Below are positions 10,898 through 22,474 of a stretch of DNA of 64,000 nucleotides, piece after piece. Numbering within the stretch: position 1 is the first letter of the stretch; each line of letters starts with the position of its first letter. The translations under genes and the position numbers were made by a program. The stretch is from Blastocladiella emersonii ATCC 22665 (lineage: Eukaryota > Blastocladiomycota > Blastocladiomycetes > Blastocladiales > Blastocladiaceae), in NCBI GenBank assembly GCA_025594325.1, contig JANHCV010000001.1, positions 682,001 through 746,000 of the forward strand, read 5' to 3'. The notes below the pieces were generated by a model. It was not told the origin of the DNA. It did not search any database and saw nothing but the letters and a program-made list of their open reading frames with translations.

Positions 10898-11893
10898 CTA
10901 CGCGGTGACCATACCCACGAGCTCGTGGGCAGTAAATCCGAGGCCGAACAGCCAGCGAAGCATTTCGGGAACAACGCGCGTCGCGTCGTGTTGGTATGAC
11001 ATGGAGCAAAGAAATACCTCGGCCAAATCGTAATTGGAGATCAGTTTGATGAACTGGACTCGGTCGACGCCGTAAGGACCGTCCAAGATCCGCTGCACAG
11101 CGTCCATGTTCCAGCAGTTGAGCGCTGCGAGCGCAAGTGAGATCGCGAACGGTACTCGAAGCTCGCCATGATTTTCGAGGTAAACGCAAAGGGCGCCGCG
11201 CGTTTGCGCGTGCTTGGTGAGCCAAGCTCTCGACCACAACTGAAGCGGGACTTGCTCGTCGATGATGGTAGGAATTAGACGAACAAGTCGGTCGAGACAC
11301 GCAAGCATTCCGTCAACGTCGCCTAGATGGAGGAAAAAGCACGGCAGGAGAAATCTCTCCGGGACGGCGCTCCATCTCGGACGGGAGAGCAGCTGGTCCG
11401 AAGCATCGTCCGAGAGAAGATCTGAGAGAGGGATGCCCAAATCGGCGGGCAGCAGGCGGTACACGTCGTCAAGAACGGATTCCGTGAATGGGTGCGACTG
11501 GCGAGCGCGCACGACGTTGGGATGGTCGCCACCGCACAGCCCACCGGTTCCGCTGCGCAGCGTACCGGGGAACCGCGTTTTGAGGTACCAAGCAAAGGGA
11601 AACTGCCACTGGCGTGACGAGTAGTAGTAGTTATCGAGTTCCGGCCCAGTCATATCGACGGGCTTGCCCGTTGCATCGCGGAAAGAGTCAGTCAAGTGCT
11701 GATACGAGTCATAGCTGACACTGCGGACGACCCGGTGCGCCCAGGGGCGGAGAAAGATCGGTGAGCAAGCGGAATCACGGGTCGCACGAGAGGCAATGGC
11801 AAGGTTGCGAGACGGGCGGGCTAACACAAGGACTTGTTCGAGAAGCTCTTGAGGCATTGCATCAAGTGCGAGATGCTTTTCATTCGTTTCCAT
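10898..11893 (-). CDS. METNE-family protein, copy 1, C-terminally truncated
   Basis: 331 residues from the ATG at 11893, which has the family's shared start METNE and the shared CATTCGTTTCCAT context on the plus strand. The first about 320 residues align along their length with exon A of the intact copies: an F-box-like N-terminus (MPQELLEQVLVLARP), the WQFPFAWYLKTRFPGTLR block, GGDHPNVVRAR, FFLHLGDVDGMLACLDR, LALAALNCWNMDAVQRILDGPY, and SYQHDATRVVPEMLRWLFG. It then stops at a TAG after four unrelated residues (MVTA). The last about 100 residues of exon A and all of exon B are missing. It may still make a protein, or may be a decaying copy. No function is known for the family. Confidence 0.65.
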   Translation of the reverse strand: METNEKHLALDAMPQELLEQVLVLARPSRNLAIASRATRDSACSPIFLRPWAHRVVRSVSYDSYQHLTDSFRDATGKPVDMTGPELDNYYYSSRQWQFPFAWYLKTRFPGTLRSGTGGLCGGDHPNVVRARQSHPFTESVLDDVYRLLPADLGIPLSDLLSDDASDQLLSRPRWSAVPERFLLPCFFLHLGDVDGMLACLDRLVRLIPTIIDEQVPLQLWSRAWLTKHAQTRGALCVYLENHGELRVPFAISLALAALNCWNMDAVQRILDGPYGVDRVQFIKLISNYDLAEVFLCSMSYQHDATRVVPEMLRWLFGLGFTAHELVGMVTA

Positions 11894-12006
11894 GGCGAAA
11901 GCGTGCGAGGGCCGAGAGCGGGAACGGGGCAGTCGGTGGCGTCACTTGGCCTCCGCGGTGGCGCTCGCCTGAGATGCGGTTAGGTGACTAAACAGCTGAC
12001 CACGCG

Positions 12007-12489
12007 TTGAACATCTCGGCGACACTTCAAGATCGGATCGGTCACCACGAATGGGGCCCAAACGAGAAGATTTCGGCCATCCACCACCTTTCGCCCTCGC
12101 TTGCTGAGCTTTCGATTTGCAGTGGCAACGCCGACGTTGCTGTCATTCGAGCGCTCGTAGCACGCCTGCCCCCGAACCTTACCAAGTTGCGACTTGAAAA
12201 CGTTCGGCTTGATGATGCAGGTGTTGCCAAGCTGCTGCCCGCGCCTCCCTTGTCGCTCAAGCATTTGAGTCTCATGGATAACTATGAAATCACCGATCGT
12301 TCAGTGCACGCTCTCGTTGCTCGCTTCCCACCCGCCCTGACCGATTTGAACCTCGTGTCCACGAAGATCACTGGCGCTGGATTCCGAGCGATCAAAAGGG
12401 ATGCGCTTGACTCGCTCCAACTCCGTGTTTCCATGGCCGTGTACCGGGAAGGGAAGAATTATGCTTTGCAAACCCTTGATAAAATGTGA
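12007..12489 (+). pseudogene. Leucine-rich-repeat gene fragment inside the METNE array
   Basis: The open frame has no ATG at its 5' end and encodes about 160 residues. It shows at least three LRR units with spacing like the LRR genes at 45-50 kb: LPPNLTKLRLENVRLDDAGV, LSLKHLSLMDNYEITDRS and FPPALTDLNLVSTKITGAGF. There is no N-terminal domain, and the frame ends in unrelated sequence. Best read as a broken piece of a member of the LRR family, lying opposite in orientation to the surrounding METNE genes. Confidence 0.6.
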
Positions 12490-13204
12490 AGGTGGAAGGG
12501 CGAATGGCGATGCACGTGAAGCTAAGAAGCAATGCATGGATTTGGAAAATCGGACGCTCAATACGGAGCCGGAATTGAAGAGTGCTAGAGGCGAAGAGGG
12601 AGGCCGGAGCGGTCGTCAGTTTGTTGTTGGTCAGTGACGCGTCCCCCACTCTTGCGCGCGCCCTCACCCTGGCTGCGCCACCACCTCCACCGCACCTCCA
12701 CCGCAGACCAGAGTGCGGAGAAGAGACTCGGATTTCTTTGCGCGATAGATCTTCGTTGGGGGGCAGCAGCACTAGGCTCTTGCCGGGACTGAGCGTATGC
12801 CTGCAGATTAGCGAGGGTGTCGGACGGCGCGGTATGGGGTTGTTATGTGTGGGGCCGAGTTCGATTCCTATTCCTTGGCTCCTTGACGACGACTCCTGTG
12901 TGGTAAGAAGCAGCGCGCAATCCGACTTAGCCCTCCGAAATGCGGCCAATTCCTTCCCTTTTTTTTTCTTCCCGCCCCCTCTTGTATTCGCTCGCCCATT
13001 GTACGATTTGTGTCGCGAGAATTATGATTTCATTCCTGCCTCGGCCCCGCAGTGGGCCTTTTCAACTCGATCCGGAAACTTGAGCTTGACGCCAGGTGGC
13101 TGCCCGCTGCACTCGGCGAGTTGGTCGTGGCCATCCCAGCGGCTTGGTAAAGTTCAAATTTTATGATGAACAACATTTCATTGGCGAGCGTGAAAGAGTT
13201 CAGG
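12490..13204. other. Intergenic, no gene seen
   Basis: About 700 bp between the LRR fragment and the METNE relic. Open frames here are short and of low complexity. It includes a pyrimidine run (about 12950-12985) but no recognisable gene, RNA or transposon. Confidence 0.4.
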
Positions 13205-14138
13205 CTAATTGAGCGACAGCAATCGCACCGCGACAGCTGGTTCCATCAGTTCCGCTGGAATCCTGAGGTATCTACAGGCATCAGGAACGGCGCGGAGGAC
13301 AAGTTCAGCACACTCAAGCTCGTTTTGGGCGATGAGGTCGAGCACGATTGATTGAGCGCGTTTCACGTCCATCCGCACTACAAAAAAATGCGGGAGGAGT
13401 TGTGCCCAGCCTTCCGTGCCGAGCGGGCACTTTTCTGCAAACCGAGGGACCATGCTGTACAGCTGAGAATTCCTGACGACAGATTGGACAAGCTTCCTGG
13501 CGCTCGTCAAGGATCGAGGGAAGTACGCGAACAAGCCGGTCGAGGCACGCAATCATGCTGTCAACGTCGTTGGCATGCAAGAAAAAGTGCGGGAGGATCA
13601 GACCCTCGGGGATGGCGCTCCAGCCGGAGCGATTGACAAGTGTGTCCGAGTTGCTGTCAATATCCGCAAAGATGCTCGTGATCGACTTGCCCTTGTGAGG
13701 TGAGGTCAAGCGTTACAAGTCATCAAGGACTGGAGGCGAGAACGGATGGGTCGCACGTGCAAAAAGCACGCCTAGATGCTCGCCGCCACAGAAACCGGGG
13801 GTCCCGTCGCAAAGGGTCCCCGGGAAGCGCGTCTTGAGATACCAAGTAAACGGGAACTGCCACTGCCGCACCTCGGGAAACCGCTCGCCGAGTTTGGGTC
13901 CGGTATCGTGGCTGGGTGAACCGGCGGAATCCTCGGAAGAGGCCTGGTATATCGCGAACATGACACCTTTTGTAACGCGCCGCGCCCACGGGATCAGGAC
14001 GTCGGGCGAGCGAGCCGCGTCGCACGCCACGCGGGAAGCACAGACAGGCTGAATTCGCGGGCGGGTCAAAGCAAGGACCTGCTCGAGGAGCTCGAAAGGC
14101 ATTGCGGCAGGTGTGAATAAATTTTCATTGGTTTCCAT
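13205..14138 (-). pseudogene. METNE-family relic, copy 2 (internal deletions and frameshifts)
   Basis: The start METNEN at 14138 and the first about 140 residues are well conserved (MPFELLEQVLALTRP, WQFPFTWYLKTRFPGTLC, GGEHLGVLFAR, THPFSPPVLDDL). The frame then breaks near 13713. Homology resumes in another frame (WSAIPEGLILPHFFLHAND...CLDRLVRVLPSILDER), jumps in a third frame to the late part of exon A (LYSMVPRFAEK...GWAQLLPHFF), and then to the end of exon B (VKRAQSIVLD..., residues before the family C-terminus). About two thirds of the gene is therefore deleted, with at least two frame changes. It is clearly non-functional as a full-length protein. Confidence 0.8.
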
Positions 14139-14352
14139 GTTGTGGGTTCTTGCTGCTCGGGAGAGACGGCGAACTCGCGGGTGTGATCAAGGTGACTGAG
14201 GTCAGCCAGCCCTTCGGCCCGCGCGTTCTGTCAGTCATTCGCCGCCCTCTCGTCTCCCACTGTTATCAAGCTCAGATCCGGACGCAAACAGGACAAAGAG
14301 AACAATACAGAATAGTTTTGAACTATTTGACTGGGTCTTGGGTTAAAATCAA

Positions 14353-16640
14353 TCAAATGAGGCCGGACGGCTCAAGGATCGCGCCCTTCACATGCGCGAG
14401 CTGGAAGACGCTGGCCATGTCCACCAGCTCGCGCCGGAAGTCATTCTCCTCCAAGACGGCCGGGATCGCCTTGAGAATAATGACCGGAATCTCGATGTCG
14501 CCGTCGAACAGATGCTTGCGAACAATCGACTGCGCGCGGATCACGTCCATGGACTCGGCGAGGGCCGCAGGCCCACCTTCCGCGTTCGCGACGACTTTCC
14601 AAATCCAAGGCTGGGTCGAAGTGCACCAGAACACAATGTGTTTGGCAAAGAAACACGGGTCGTACGTGGCCAGCATCTCGCAGAGATCCTGGAGCGCACG
14701 CCGGGTGGTTTCGGCGCGGATGTCAGCGTCAGCGAGCAAGTGGGGACCACGACGAAGTATGGTCGCGAAACGGCGCGCAGGCGGGCTCACGTCAGGGTCG
14801 AAGCGACAGCGGAACCGTAAAAGCAGACGTTCGAGGACGCGAAGCGCTTGCGCAACGTATGGTTCAGGACCGTCGTAGCTGGGCAAAAAGCGATTAATAC
14901 GCGCAAAGCAATGTTCTGCGACTGCAAGGATCACCAGGAGTCGCGTGGAGCGCGAAACGAGATCCTCGCCGTCCATTTCGTCCAGCACAGCGTCAAATGC
15001 GCCGTGAGCTGCGGATGGGACCAGCAGCCCAGCGAGGTACTCTGTAAGCACGCCCGGGCAATTGGCCCCGGCAAGGTTTGGGTCCTGGAGTTTGCCATAT
15101 AGAAGCTTGCGGAACTGGGCCTGGTCGATTGGCGACTCGTCACTCAGAAAGAAAGCGAGCGCGCTTCGGGAGTGAGCTGCAAAGTTAGCGCCAATGATGC
15201 CGACAGGGTCAAGTCCCAACGATCTGGCAGCGGCACAGATGCTGGTGCGGAGCGAGTTTGTCACGGAGTTCGACTCGGTTGGGAATAAAGCTACATTGTG
15301 TCGAGTGGTATGAGTGCGCTGAGCGCCAAGTAAGCTGCAAGGTTCGTACCAGAAGCCAGGAGAGAGGAATGATCCGCGCCTGGGACGAATCGGCGCAGCA
15401 CATCCACAATATCGTCGTGCCGCTCGCCACCGAGAAAATGCTGGAGAAGCTTTGCCCAGTGGAATTGGGCTAGCAGTGAGCGCTCGGCAAATTGAGAGAC
15501 AAGGTGATACAAGCGCGGCTTGCGCACCACGTAATTGACCATGTTTGTCGCCAGGTGGGCTTGGGTGACCACGTCAAGTTCCTGGATCCAATGTGCGTCA
15601 AACTCTTGGAACAAGACCGCGAAAAGCTCACCGTGCCCTTCCTCAACATAATTCGCGAAGCAAATCGGCCACATCTGGCGAGGCGGGGGACAGTTGGCAA
15701 GTAGCCAGCGAAGCATGGCCGAAACCACCTGGACTGCGTTGTGCTGGTGGCGCATAGTGGAGAGGAAAATTTCGGCAAAGTTGTGTCTGAACAGGAGGGC
15801 AAGGAACTCGGCTCGATTCACCTCGTACGGACCATCCAAAATCCGTTGCAGCGCGTTGAGATTCCAGCAATTGAGTGCCGCAAGTGCCAACGAGGACGTG
15901 AAGGAAAACTTCACGGAGAGATCTTGGCAAATGCCGTTGAGTGCAATACGGGTCGCCAAGTGCTCGCTGAGCCAAGCGCGAGACCACAGAGAGAGCGGAA
16001 CGCGCTCGTCAAGAATTGAGGGCAATACGTGAACAATTCGGTCGAGGCACGCTATCATGCTGTCAATGTCGTTGACATGCAGGAAAAAGCAAGGGAGGAT
16101 CAACCCTTCGGGTACGGCAGCAAAAGCGGTGCGGGTACGCAATGCTTGCAAGTCGCTGTCAAGGTCCAAGAGCAGACGTTCGATCAATTCGACTTGACGA
16201 ATCGACGGCGTGTGGTACACGGCATCCAAGACGGGTGGCGAGAAAGGATGCGCAGGGCGTGCAAGGATCACGTCGGGATGCTCGCCGCCGCAGAGTCCGG
16301 GAGTCCCGTCGCGAAGCGTACCTGGGAAGCGCGTCTTGAGATACCACGTGAGCGGGATCTGCCACTGGCGCACCTCTGGAAACCATCCGTCAAGTACGGG
16401 CCCCGAGCTGTAGGTGCCGTTATCCACGTCGTAGCCATTTGAAGCTTCGTAGGTTTTAAAGGTGACGCCGGTCATAACGCGCTTGACCCAGGGAATCATG
16501 ACGACTGGCGGGCCAGCCGCTTGGCGGGCAAGTCGAGTCGCAGAAGCGAGCTCACTCCGCGGACAGGCCAGCACGTGGACCTGTTCAACTAGTTCGAAAG
16601 GCAATGCATCAAGTTGAAGCGGAGTTTCATTCGTTTCCAT
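14353..16640 (-). CDS. METNE-family protein, copy 3, intact two-exon gene
   Basis: Complement(join(14353..15290, 15350..16640)), 742 residues. The 59-nt phase-1 intron has donor GTACGA and acceptor ATGTAG; splicing joins LLAS to ALFPTESNSVTNSLR in frame. Exon A holds an F-box-like N-terminus (LPFELVEQVHVLACP), the conserved core WQIPLTWYLKTRFPGTLRDG, GGEHPDVILARPAHPFSPPVLDAVY, EGLILPCFFLHVND, LALAALNCWNLNALQRILDGPY and a helical C-terminal half. Exon B is a second helical region with SICAAARSLGLDPV, ESPIDQAQFRKLLYGKL, YDPCFFAKHIVFWCT and a short hydrophobic end (ILEPSGLI). There are no signal peptide, membrane segment or catalytic motifs. The fold is probably an all-helical solenoid. No named family was recognised and the function is unknown. 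Confidence 0.78.
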
Positions 16641-16797
16641 TGTGGATTAGTGCGCTCGCGGGAGAGCGGGTGCGACAAGGCAGCGTGTGGCGTCTCGACC
16701 CCTGGTCCAGGGGCCCTGGATCGCACTCATCGCGCCTGGAGCAAGTTACCTGAGATACAGTCGGTAAGTGAAACTAAACCTATCATATTTGACGATA

Positions 16798-19135
16798 TCA
16801 AAAATCAATCCGACAAAGCGTAAACGCGTCAAAGGAGCCCAAACGGCACGAGGATCGCGTCCTTGACGTGAGCGAGCCCGCCCACGTTGACCATGTCAAC
16901 GAGCTCGCGTTGGAACTGCTCGGCCTCCAAGACGGCCGGGATCGCGCGGATGATGATATGATGGTAGGAATCTCAATCTCGCCAACGAGGAGATGATCGC
17001 AAATAATTGACTGCGCGCGATCAACGCTCACTGCCGCGGCGAGGGCCGCGGAGCCGCCATTCGCTTCCGCCACGATTTTCCATACCCAAAGCGCGGTGTC
17101 AACGGAGCAGGGTCCGCCACGAGCGGCAAAAAGGCAAGGATCGTACATGGCCAGCGTCTCGTAATATTCATGAAGCGCACGCTTGGCCGCCTCGTTGGAG
17201 CCTTCAAGGCCCTCCCTCGTGTACAGAGCGCGGCTGTACAAATTGGTGAACCTGCGAACAGCCTGGCTTTCCGCGGAAACGACGCGGCAGCCGTAGCGCG
17301 AGACCAGACGTCTGAGAACGCCAAGCGAAAGCCAAACGAGGGGATCAAGGTCGCGTTGTGAGTAGAGTGAGAGCAAGCTTTGTTGATTGCAGTAGTTTCC
17401 AACCGCGGTGATGACTAGGAGCTGGAGTTTGCGCGATTTGGCGTCCTCGCCGTCCAGTTCAAGTAGCACGGGCTCGAGTGCAGCAGTGGGAAAAAACGGT
17501 GAGCCAAGGTGATGAGGTGATGAGGTGTTGAGCAAACGCATCGTCATAAACACCCGCGCCTTTTTTCCGGCCCTCGAGGCACGGGTAGAGTAGCTCGCGA
17601 AGCTTCGCATGGTCCAGTGGTGACTCGGGGCTCAGAAAGTACACGAGCGTCTCATGCGAGAGAGCCCAAAAGTCATGAGCAACAATCAGGTTCGGGTCGA
17701 ACCCAAGCGCCTCAGTGGCGGTGCAAACGCTACGGCGGAGCGTATCGGTCAGCTTGGGCTCATCCTTAGCCGTCAAGGCTACCAGTGGAGGGAAAGCGTG
17801 CTATTCAGCCAAGGTTCCTTGCGTTACGTGTGAGTGAGGCGAGAGGAAAACACAAAGGGAATCAGCAAATGGTGGACATGCTGACGCACATCCCCAATGA
17901 CGCGGTCGTGTCGCTCGCCGCCAAGAAGATAACGAAGCAAACGCGACCAGTAAGCGGTGTTGAGGAGATAAAGCTCGATGCACAAGGTAGTGGATCCGCG
18001 GCTCGCGCGCTACGAACGCAATCATGTTGGCGGTCAACTGACCCTTGGTCTGCGGGCTGAATTCATGGACGCGATGAGAGTCGCACTCCTCGAAGACTGA
18101 AGCAAAGAGCTCCCCGTTGAAATCTTCCTCCACTTTGAGGGCGAAGCAGAGATCGCGAGAAGGGTCGTCCGATCGGATCGTGAACCCACGATCAAGCAGC
18201 CAGCGTAACATTCTGGGGACCGTGCGGGCCCCGTCGTGCTGGTGGCTCATGGTCTCGAAGAAAAGACTGGAGAGCTCGTCGTGCGAAACCGCGTCGAGGA
18301 GTTTAGCTTGGCCCGCCTTGTACGGACCGTCAAGGATCCGCTGTAGCGCGCCGAGGTTTCACGAGTTGAATGCCGCAAGCGCGAGCGCTTCGGGGTACGT
18401 CATCGAAGGCGGCTCGTAATGGTAGTGGTACATGATTTGGCGAGTGTTGAAGTGCCCAGTGAGCCAGGTTCGCGACCAGATAGAAAACGGGAGGTGTTCG
18501 TCAAGGATCGACGGTAGGACGCGAATAAGCCAGTCAAGGCAAGCAATCAGGTTGTCGACATCGTTGACGTGCAAGAAAAAGTAGGGGAGGAGGAGACCTT
18601 CGGGTATCGCGCTGAAACGGTTGCGGTTCCAGAGCGCCCTTGAGGTCGCGTCCATGGTCGCGATAATATCTGCAATCGACTGAGTCGTTGCGCTCGGCGG
18701 CATACGGCAGATGGCGTTGAGCACATTTGGCGAAAACGGGTGAGTCGTGTGGGCGAGGACCACGTCGGGATGATTACCGCCACTGAGAGCTGCAGTTTCG
18801 TCGCGAAGCGCGCCCGTGAACCGCGTCTTGAGGTACCAGGCGAAGGGGAACTGCCACTGGCGCACGGACGGGAAGACCTGGTCGAGTTTGGACCCGAAGA
18901 CGTGATCCCGCTTTCCGTCGCTGACAGGGCCGCAAGCGGTTTCATAGTCGTTCCAGTTCACGCCTGTGACAGTGCGTCGCACCCACGGAAGCAGAACCGA
19001 GGGCGAGCGCGCGGCGTCGTGGGCAAGCCGACTCGAGGCGACGAGCTCCGTGTGCGGGCAGGCCAACACGAGGACATGCTCGAGTAGCTTGGGTGGCAAT
19101 GTATCAAGTCGGAAAGGTATTTCATTCGTTTCCAT
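16798..19135 (-). pseudogene. METNE-family pseudogene, copy 4 (nonsense codon and frameshifts)
   Basis: Begins normally at 19135 (METNEIPFRLDTLPPKLLEH) and follows exon A for about 258 residues. A TGA at 18359-18361 then replaces the TGG of the invariant (C/S)WNL motif; in-frame homology continues past it (GALQRILDGPYK, MSHQHDGARTVPRMLRWLL). The frame shifts near 17950, where HYLVH is followed in another frame by AYWSRLLRYLLGGERHD. It shifts again in exon B near 17500, between DAFAQHLI and LEPVLLELDGEDA, and once more near 16955, where a short ATC-rich insertion follows GEIEIPTII. The remaining exon B sequence is recognisable to the family end. These lesions make a full-length product impossible unless they are assembly errors. 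Confidence 0.8.
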
Positions 19136-19527
19136 TGTGTTTTAGTGTCGGTGGACGGGGAGAAGAAGCCCTGATCGCGTAGTCTCGGTGCCAGACTCTA
19201 CGGCCACATGGTAGGCGTGGGTGGCCTCGGGCATTCAGAGAAATGACCTCGGCCGGCCGACCGTGGGTAGACGTACGTCGCGGGTCAGCAGGCGCTGGGT
19301 AGGGCCGCCTCGGCCCACTGCAGGCATCCCGCCGCTCCCCGCGACAATACGGTCTGGCAACGAGACTACTGATCGCGACGAGGTGTGTGATCACAGATTT
19401 ATCACCGCCGTTTCAAGTTGTCGCACGCGTCCTTTGCCCGCGCGCGGGGCGAGAGTCCGCGACCATCATCACTCGAGCGGGAAGCAAAAGAGATACATGA
19501 ATGAACAAATATGTGAAACGAAATCAA
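19136..19527. other. Intergenic between METNE copies 4 and 5
   Basis: About 390 bp containing the 5' flank of copy 4 and the 3' flank of copy 5. No coding frame or RNA gene is recognised. Confidence 0.4.
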
Positions 19528-21831
19528 TCAAATGAGGCCAAACGGCACGAGGATCGTGTCCGTGACATGAGCGAGACCTGGAACCATGGCCATCTCGACG
19601 AGCTCGCGTCGAAACTTCTCGGAATGAAGCACGTTCAGCATCGCGCGAAGAATGGTGACGGGAATCTCGGTCTCGCCATTCCGCAGATGCTCGCGGACCA
19701 TGCCCCGCGCTCGGCTCACGTACATTGCCGCGTTGAGGGCCGCGGGCCCGCGGTCCGCTTCCGCGACCAACTTCCACGCCCAAAGCGGGGTGTAGATGGA
19801 CCAGAACTCGCCATTCACGGCGAAGAAGCACGGATCGTACGAGGCCAGAGTCCGGTGAAAGTCATCAAGCGTGCGCTTGGTTGCCTCGGACGGGATATCG
19901 ACGTCATGATACGTGTGCAGACCGCGGCCAAGCATGTCCATGAGCAGCCGGATCGACGGACGCTCTACGGCAACGAGTCGGCAGCGGTAACGCGCGACGA
20001 AAATCTTGAGCAAGCGAAGCGCATCGTAAACTTTACGCTCAGGGCCTTCGACCGAGTACAGCGAGCCCAAGATCCGCTTGCTGCAGAAGCACGCGAGCGC
20101 AATGATGACCTCAAGCTGAGTTCGGCGCGGCTGCGCGCTTTCGCCGTCCAGTTCGCGGAAAACAGGACCAAGGGCGGCATCGGACGAGGGCGGAGCAGTA
20201 AGCATCATAAAATGCTCAACGAGTGCGTCCGCATGCTGTTCAACGAGAGTAGTTGTGCCCTCGATCCGCGGGTAGAGCAGTTTGCAAAGCTGCGCGTGGT
20301 CCACTGGCGACTTGAGACTCAAAAGGTGAACGAGCATGTTGCGGGACAGCGCGTCAAAGTTGAGAGCAACCACCTGAACAGGATCGATTCCAAGAGTTTT
20401 GGCGGTGGAGCACACACCACTAACAAGCCTTTCCAATGGATTACTGTCGATGAGGACTAAAAACATGAGGAGCATGAGCGAGTTAGTTCAGATCATGCCT
20501 CCCGTGGCTCGAACGCGTGAAAAAGTACCATTGGCCAAAACCGTGGGATGTTCAGTGCGAGGGATATAGCGCCGCACAAGTTCAACAACGTCGTTGCGCC
20601 ACTCGCTGCAAAGAAGGATGCCAAGCAAGTCCGACCAACGCGATATAGTCAAAAGTTTCTGCTCTGCGAACGTGTGCACGAGGGAGTAGACTTGCGGTAC
20701 GTCGGCCACGTACTCAAACATCTTCTCAACCAGCTGGCTTTTGGTCTCCGCATCAAACGCTTGGACGCGGTGTGAGTCAAACTCCTCGAAGACGGCAGCG
20801 AACAGCTCGCCGTAATGTTCGTCCTCCACGTGCAGAGAAAAGCAGAGAGGATCGGAAGGGTCGTGAGAGCGGATCGTGAGCCCACGGCCAAACAGCCAGC
20901 GCAACATTTCCGGGACCACGCGCGGCGCGTCGTGCTGGTGGCTCATGGCGCAGAGGAAGAGTTTGGCCACCTGGTAATCAGAGTTAGCGGCAAAAATTTT
21001 GGTCTGGTCCACTTGGTAAGGGCCGTCGAGAAGCCGTTGAAGCGCATGGAGGTTCCACGAGTTGAGTGCCGCGAGCGTGAGCGATTCGGAAAACGTCATG
21101 AGCGGCAGCTTGTCATGAACGCCGTGCAGGTGCTCGCGAGTGGGAGAATGCTCCGTGAGCCAAGCTCGCGTCCAAAGGTGGAAAGGGATTTGCTCGTCCA
21201 CAATTGCGGGCAGACAGTTGACGAGTTTGGCAAGGCACACAAACATGTTATCGACGTCGTTGGCGTGAAGGAAAAAGAAGGGGAGGGCTAGACCTTCTGG
21301 GACGGCGGCCCAAAAGTTCCGGATCAGCGGCGGGCGGGCCGTGGTCAAGTCCAGCTCCGCAACGTGGTTCATGATGTCCGCGATTGACTCGTTGGCGAGG
21401 TCCGGCGGCAAGCGGTAGATGGCATCGAGAACACCCGACGAAAACGGGTGCGTCGTGCGGGCGACGACCACATCGGGATCATCTCCGCCAGCGAGTCCGG
21501 ATATGTTGTCGCGAAGTGTACCTTCGAAGCGCGTCTTGAGGTACCACATGAACGGCGACTGGCACTGCCGCACGCGGGGGAACCGCATGTCAAGTTTGGG
21601 TCCCGTGTAAAAGTGGCCGTAAGATCCAAAAGAAGACTCGTAATCTTTGTACGTGACGCCAGTGACGGTGCGCCTCACCCACGGAAGCAGAAGAGAGGGT
21701 GAGCGCGCAGCGTCGCGGATTGCTCGAGTGGCTGCAACGAGCACGGGGTGCGGGGAGGCCAGCACAAGGGCGTGTTCGAGTAGCTCGGGTGGCAATGCAC
21801 CAAGTCGTAAAAGTTTTCCATTCGTTTCCAT
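19528..21831 (-). CDS. METNE-family protein, copy 5, intact two-exon gene
   Basis: Complement(join(19528..20456, 20529..21831)), 743 residues; the phase-1 intron of 72 nt has donor GTACTT, branch AACTAAC and acceptor TTTTAG. The start at 21831 (METNGKLL) is chosen by homology; an in-frame ATG at 21891 would add 20 residues not found in paralogues. Exon A is exactly 1303 nt, as in copy 6. It carries the family blocks LPPELLEHALVLASP, WYLKTRFEGTLRD, GGDDPDVVVARTTHPFSSGVLDAIY, EGLALPFFFLHANDVD, LALNSWNLHALQRLLDGPY-like text and MSHQHDAPRVVPEMLRWLFG. Exon B has VCSTAKTLGIDPV, KSPVDHAQLCKLLYPRI and YDPCFFAVNGEFWS and ends VPFGLI. Function unknown. Confidence 0.78.
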
Positions 21832-22474
21832 GGTGAAAGGGGTGGGCGAGCGAGGAGAAAGGACTGTGGCGGCGGCGATGCGCTTGATCACGCCGACCCT
21901 TCATCACCGTTTCAAATCACTCGGCCGACGCGTTCGCTCATCCCACGCAAAACCTCACGGTCCCCGTTAGAAACGGTCGAGATGGAAACCTCGGGCCACG
22001 CAACGAACGATCTCAAGGGAAAGAATTCGGAGTGGCGAGCTCGGGTGATGCGGCGTGACGCGAAGCGGACTGCTCGAGTCACGGCCGCGCCGGCCATGGT
22101 CACAACGGGCTTGATGGCCGTCTATGGGCTTCGTAGCGAGTTGAAGAAGCAGCGCGGGCTGGATATTGTGCGTGGCCAGCGCGGGCAGTGCGGGTAGCAA
22201 CTTTGGGTTGATTGTGGTCGGTGGGGAGTTCGCGAGTGCCTACGGCTGGGTGCAACAACAAGCGCAGAGAGTGGTCGAAAGGTGGGTCTGAGAGCCTGCT
22301 GCGCGGCTCGAAAGCGAGTGCAGCTTGCCAATCGCTCAACGCGTTCGCTCATCCCGCGCGGAACCCCACGGCTCGACTCCATTGCGGCGTTTTGAGCTAC
22401 GAATCAAGACTTTATGTATTGAGCAAGAACAATAAAAACAAATCAAAATCAGCCGACCGGGCCAAGGGTCGCGC
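21832..22474. other. Intergenic between METNE copies 5 and 6, with a short direct repeat
   Basis: About 640 bp. A segment of about 35 bp reading ACGCGTTCGCTCATCCC followed by CGC and a CACGG end occurs at about 21930-21962 and again, diverged, at about 22340-22372. No gene seen. Confidence 0.4.
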
